DNA of 8,833 nt from Victivallaceae bacterium (GTDB lineage Bacteria > Verrucomicrobiota > Lentisphaeria > Victivallales > Victivallaceae), in NCBI GenBank assembly GCA_028698975.1, contig JAQVVK010000088.1, forward strand, positions 1 to 8,833, written 5' to 3'. This document shows, one piece after another, positions 6,280-8,833 of this stretch. The stretch's first letter is position 1. The number at the start of each line of letters is the position of its first letter. The position numbers were made by a program, and so were the translations under genes. The notes under the pieces are model-generated. The model saw nothing but the letters and a program-made list of their open reading frames with translations, searched no databases and was not told the origin of the DNA.

Positions 6280-7026
6280 ATGATAAAGGTTCTAGACAAG
6301 ACTTTTGCCATTCTTGAAATGCTGGCCACGGCCTCGCCCCAGCCGATCACTCCGTCGGAGATCTCAACGGCGCATGGGATCAACCGCTCGACCTGTTCGC
6401 GTATTCTTAAAGAGTTGTGCGACCTTGGCTACGCCGAACAGATTTCACGGCAGCGCGGCTACTCGGTCGGCCCCCGCGCCCTGACTTTGGGGCGGGCGGT
6501 CAATTACCGTCGGGATTTGCTCAATTTCGCGGTGCCGGCGGTGAACCGCTGCGCCGAAGAGCTGGGGCAATCGGTGCTGATCGCCGAAAATCGCGGCAAT
6601 TCGAGATATATCCTCTATTACAGCAACCGCAGCAAACTCAATATTCACTTTGATGTGGTGGTGTTTAACGACCTGTTTGAAACCGCCACCGGGCTGGTGC
6701 TGGCGGCTTATGCCGGGGCGTCGGAGAAGCTCGAATTTTTTCGCAACGCCAAAGCCCGGGGCGAGAATTTCTTCCCGGAATATTCGGATGAAGCCGACGC
6801 CATGGCCGGCCTTGCTCAAATCCGGGCTGACGGCTTTGTGGTGCGGCGCGACTTCCGCGAGGAGCAGGACATCATCGCTTTCCCGCTCTTTCGCAACCGC
6901 GAATTTATCGCTTCGCTCGGCATTTCAATGCCGGTCGGGGAATTCAACGATGACATTTTTAAGCGTTCGCGCCTTGCCGCCGAGGAGATCAACCTCGCCA
7001 TGTCGCGTATCGCCTCGATCGGCTGA
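6280..7026 (+). CDS. IclR-family transcriptional regulator
   Basis: This 248-residue regulator has the two-domain IclR layout. The N-terminal winged helix-turn-helix (1-65) opens with the typical VLDKTFAILEMLA and carries TPSEISTAHGINRSTCSRILKEL, followed by a wing and the YSVGPRALTLGR linker (61-72). The C-terminal effector domain (about 80-245) contains DLFETATGLVLAAYA (131-145), the counterpart of the LHATALGKALLA ligand-pocket segment, and GFVVRRDFREEQDIIAFPLF (185-204), like the usual 'G...EE...G...IA.P' segment. AAGG at 6269-6272 lies seven bases before the ATG. Length is normal. It leads a transcript with an SDR and a DgoD-like dehydratase, so its ligand is probably the sugar acid or keto-acid intermediate of that pathway, as with KdgR-type regulators. 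The ligand itself cannot be inferred. Confidence 0.93.
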   Translation: MIKVLDKTFAILEMLATASPQPITPSEISTAHGINRSTCSRILKELCDLGYAEQISRQRGYSVGPRALTLGRAVNYRRDLLNFAVPAVNRCAEELGQSVLIAENRGNSRYILYYSNRSKLNIHFDVVVFNDLFETATGLVLAAYAGASEKLEFFRNAKARGENFFPEYSDEADAMAGLAQIRADGFVVRRDFREEQDIIAFPLFRNREFIASLGISMPVGEFNDDIFKRSRLAAEEINLAMSRIASIG

Positions 7027-7056
7027 CGCATTTCAAACTTTTTTTAGGAGAAGAAA

Positions 7057-7800
7057 ATGGAAGACATCAAAGGAAAAAAGGCTATTGTGACCGGAAGTTC
7101 GCAGGGGTTGGGGCGGGTGATCGCCATTCAACTCGCGCAAGCGGGCTGCGAAGTGGTGGTCAACTGCGCCAACAGCCCGGAGAAAGCACAGGGCGTGGTC
7201 GATGAAATCCGCGCACTGGGCGGCAAGGCCGATTTTTACCGCTGCGACATTACCGACGAAAACGCGGTGAAAAAAATGTTCGAGGAGGTCGGCCCGGTCG
7301 ATATACTGGTCAACAACGCCCGGCTTGACCCCTACAAACGCAAACCGGAATACTCCGAGTCCAAGTGGTTCATGATGATTATGGACATCAATTTGCACGG
7401 CGCGTTTAATTGCTCGCTCGCCTTTTTCAATCAGGCCAAGCCGCGCAATTACGGCCGCATCGTCAATATTTCCAGCGTGCGCAGTTTCGTGCCGGCCGAG
7501 ATGACCATGATCGCTTACGGCGTTTCCAAACTCGGCATGCACGGTCTGACCCGGGCGTTCGCCCAGAACGGAGCCGCGTACAACATTACCTGCAACACCG
7601 TCGCCCCCGGCATGATCGAAACCGAAAACGCAGTCAAGCGGCTTACCCCGGAAATGCGCGTCCGCGAGCTGGCGCGTATTCCGCTCGGCCGCCCGGCCGA
7701 GAGCGAGGAGATCGGCGAGGCGGTGCTTTTCGCCGTCCGCAACGGCTACGTCACCGGAGAGACCATCAACATCAACGGCGGCATCTATTACGAACCGTAG
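7057..7800 (+). CDS. short-chain dehydrogenase/reductase, likely sugar or sugar-acid oxidoreductase
   Basis: This 247-residue classical SDR has a Rossmann fold with the nucleotide-binding TGSSQGLG (12-19). The end of the second strand (VVVNCA, 33-38) has no acidic residue, so NADP(H) is more likely than NAD(H). The active-site set is present: N112, S140, Y154 and K158 (YGVSK). The C-terminus VTGETININGG (232-242) is the usual one for FabG-like SDRs. The structural motif NNAG reads NNAR (86-89), an unusual change. A strong AGGAG (7046-7050) lies six bases before the ATG, and the gene begins 30 bases after iclR. In this context it may oxidise a sugar to a lactone or acid, or act on a 2-keto-3-deoxy acid, as SDRs do in fucose-type non-phosphorylative pathways. 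That role is inference, and the substrate is unknown. Confidence 0.9.
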   Translation: MEDIKGKKAIVTGSSQGLGRVIAIQLAQAGCEVVVNCANSPEKAQGVVDEIRALGGKADFYRCDITDENAVKKMFEEVGPVDILVNNARLDPYKRKPEYSESKWFMMIMDINLHGAFNCSLAFFNQAKPRNYGRIVNISSVRSFVPAEMTMIAYGVSKLGMHGLTRAFAQNGAAYNITCNTVAPGMIETENAVKRLTPEMRVRELARIPLGRPAESEEIGEAVLFAVRNGYVTGETININGGIYYEP

Positions 7801-7812
7801 GAGTTTGCAAAA

Positions 7813-8833
7813 ATGAAGATCACCGCAATCAAGACATTCCTCTGCCACTGTTACCGCACCAACTGGGTGTTTGTCAAGGTCGAGACCGACGCCGGTATTC
7901 ACGGCTGGGGCGAAAGCACGCTCGAATATAAGGAACACGCGGTCGAGGCCGCCATTCACGAGCTTGACCGCGTTATGATCGGGCGCGACCCGCGCCGGAT
8001 CGAGCAGTTTCGCTCCGAGTGTTACCGCGACGCTTACTGGCGCGGCGGGCCGGTGCTGATGAGCGCGATTTCGGGTATCGAGATCGCGTTGTGGGACATT
8101 CTCGGCAAGTCGCTCGACGCTCCGGTCTGGCAGCTGCTGGGCGGCAAGGTGCGCGAATCGGTGCCGTGTTATGTCAACGGCTGGTTTTCGCCGGCCAAGA
8201 CCCCCGATGAATTCGCCGAGAAAGCGCAAAAGGTGCGCGACCTTAAATTCAAGGGATTGAAGTGGGACCCGTTTGGCAAGGCGTTTCTCACCATACCGAA
8301 ACCCGCTCTGGCCAAATCGATCGAATGCGTCCGCAAGGTGGCCGAAGTGGTCGGCGACGATGTCGAGCTGCTGATCGAGGGTCATGGCCGCTTTGACGTG
8401 CCGACCGCGCTGCGGATCGCCCGCGAACTGGAGCCGTTTAACGTGCTCTGGTTTGAGGAGCCGACCGTGCCGGACAATCTTGAGGCGCTGGCGCAGGTCA
8501 AGGCGCGGTCGCGTGTGGCGATCGCGGCGGGCGAGCGGCTCTACGGGCGGCAGGATTACCGCGATTTCTTCCGCCTCCAGGCGGCCGACTTCGCCCAGCC
8601 CGACGTCTCGCATGCCGGCGGCATTATGGAGATACGTCAGATCGCGGCGCAGGCCGAAAACGCGCATATCGGGCTTTGTCCGCACAACCCGTCCGGGCCG
8701 GTGGCCAATGCGGCGACGCTGCAGCTGGCCGGGTGCATCCCGAACTTCATGTATTTGGAGACGATGATGCTTGACGTGCCGTACCGGGCGGAGATTTGCG
8801 ACGAAAAACTGATTATCCGCGACGGCGAGATGG
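7813..8833 (+). CDS. enolase-superfamily sugar-acid dehydratase, DgoD-like (3' end outside window)
   Basis: The open frame runs from ATG 7813 to the window edge, 340 residues, probably lacking a few tens of residues. AGGAG overlapping the SDR stop (7799-7803) lies nine bases upstream. It belongs to the mandelate racemase subgroup: capping domain first (VKVETDAGIHGWGE, 21-34), then the barrel. By comparison with galactonate dehydratase, metal ligands are E189 (in IEGHGRF), E215 (FEEP) and E241 (GERLY). The catalytic bases are H191 and H291 (CPHNPSGPVA), and E316 lies at the barrel end. E. coli DgoD has Asp where E189 is. PDVSHAGG (263-270) is also DgoD-like. The expected reaction is dehydration of an aldonic acid to a 2-keto-3-deoxy acid. 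Galactonate, mannonate, fuconate or another acid is possible, so no symbol is given. It is third in the iclR operon. Confidence 0.92.
   Translation, partial: MKITAIKTFLCHCYRTNWVFVKVETDAGIHGWGESTLEYKEHAVEAAIHELDRVMIGRDPRRIEQFRSECYRDAYWRGGPVLMSAISGIEIALWDILGKSLDAPVWQLLGGKVRESVPCYVNGWFSPAKTPDEFAEKAQKVRDLKFKGLKWDPFGKAFLTIPKPALAKSIECVRKVAEVVGDDVELLIEGHGRFDVPTALRIARELEPFNVLWFEEPTVPDNLEALAQVKARSRVAIAAGERLYGRQDYRDFFRLQAADFAQPDVSHAGGIMEIRQIAAQAENAHIGLCPHNPSGPVANAATLQLAGCIPNFMYLETMMLDVPYRAEICDEKLIIRDGEM

Noticed and set aside
7033..8685. A 550-codon open frame on the minus strand
   Set aside because: It lies antisense to the SDR and dehydratase genes, both of which carry full sets of family motifs. 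Its translation is rich in His, Arg, Ala and Asp, as expected for the reverse complement of GC-rich codons, and shows no domain.
1..8833. Mobile element, phage, toxin-antitoxin, defence or CRISPR signals
   Set aside because: I found no transposase, integrase, terminal repeats, direct-repeat arrays or nuclease/toxin pairs. The base composition of the genes is even across the window.

Overview
The window is GC-rich bacterial chromosome, with dense coding, short AT-rich intergenic promoters and no RNA genes, IS elements, CRISPR arrays or phage genes that I can see. Protein styles (a type II branched-chain aminotransferase resembling Bacteroidetes/PVC enzymes, and an IclR plus sugar-acid enzyme cluster) would fit a PVC-type bacterium such as a Lentisphaerota or Verrucomicrobiota member. 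That placement is an impression from composition and sequence style, not a demonstrated assignment.

Left part (1-2372, + strand): the 3' end of an unrecognised gene overlaps by ATGA with a complete DinG/XPD-type iron-sulfur helicase gene. Middle (2400-5559, - strand, convergent with dinG): a tight biosynthetic operon transcribed right to left, ilvE - panC - hisD, with gaps of 11 and 2 bases. IlvE interconverts 2-ketoisovalerate and valine, and 2-ketoisovalerate is also the precursor of the pantoate used by PanC; HisD is the last enzyme of histidine synthesis. A clear sigma-70-like promoter precedes ilvE.

Centre right (about 5690-6180): a small lipoprotein gene with its own promoter and a strong intrinsic terminator, divergent from ilvE. 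Right part (6200-8833, + strand): an IclR-family regulator with a perfect 15-base inverted repeat in its leader, followed by a short-chain dehydrogenase/reductase and a DgoD-like enolase-superfamily dehydratase that runs off the window. These three look like an inducible sugar or sugar-acid catabolic operon: oxidation by the dehydrogenase, then dehydration of the acid sugar to a 2-keto-3-deoxy acid, under IclR control. The substrate cannot be read from the sequence.

Most of the content belongs to known families. The points most worth checking are the IclR operator and its operon, the NNAR variant of the SDR NNAG motif, the glutamate at the first metal-ligand position of the dehydratase, and a shared promoter sequence block upstream of ilvE and iclR. 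I found no convincing evidence of an undescribed system.
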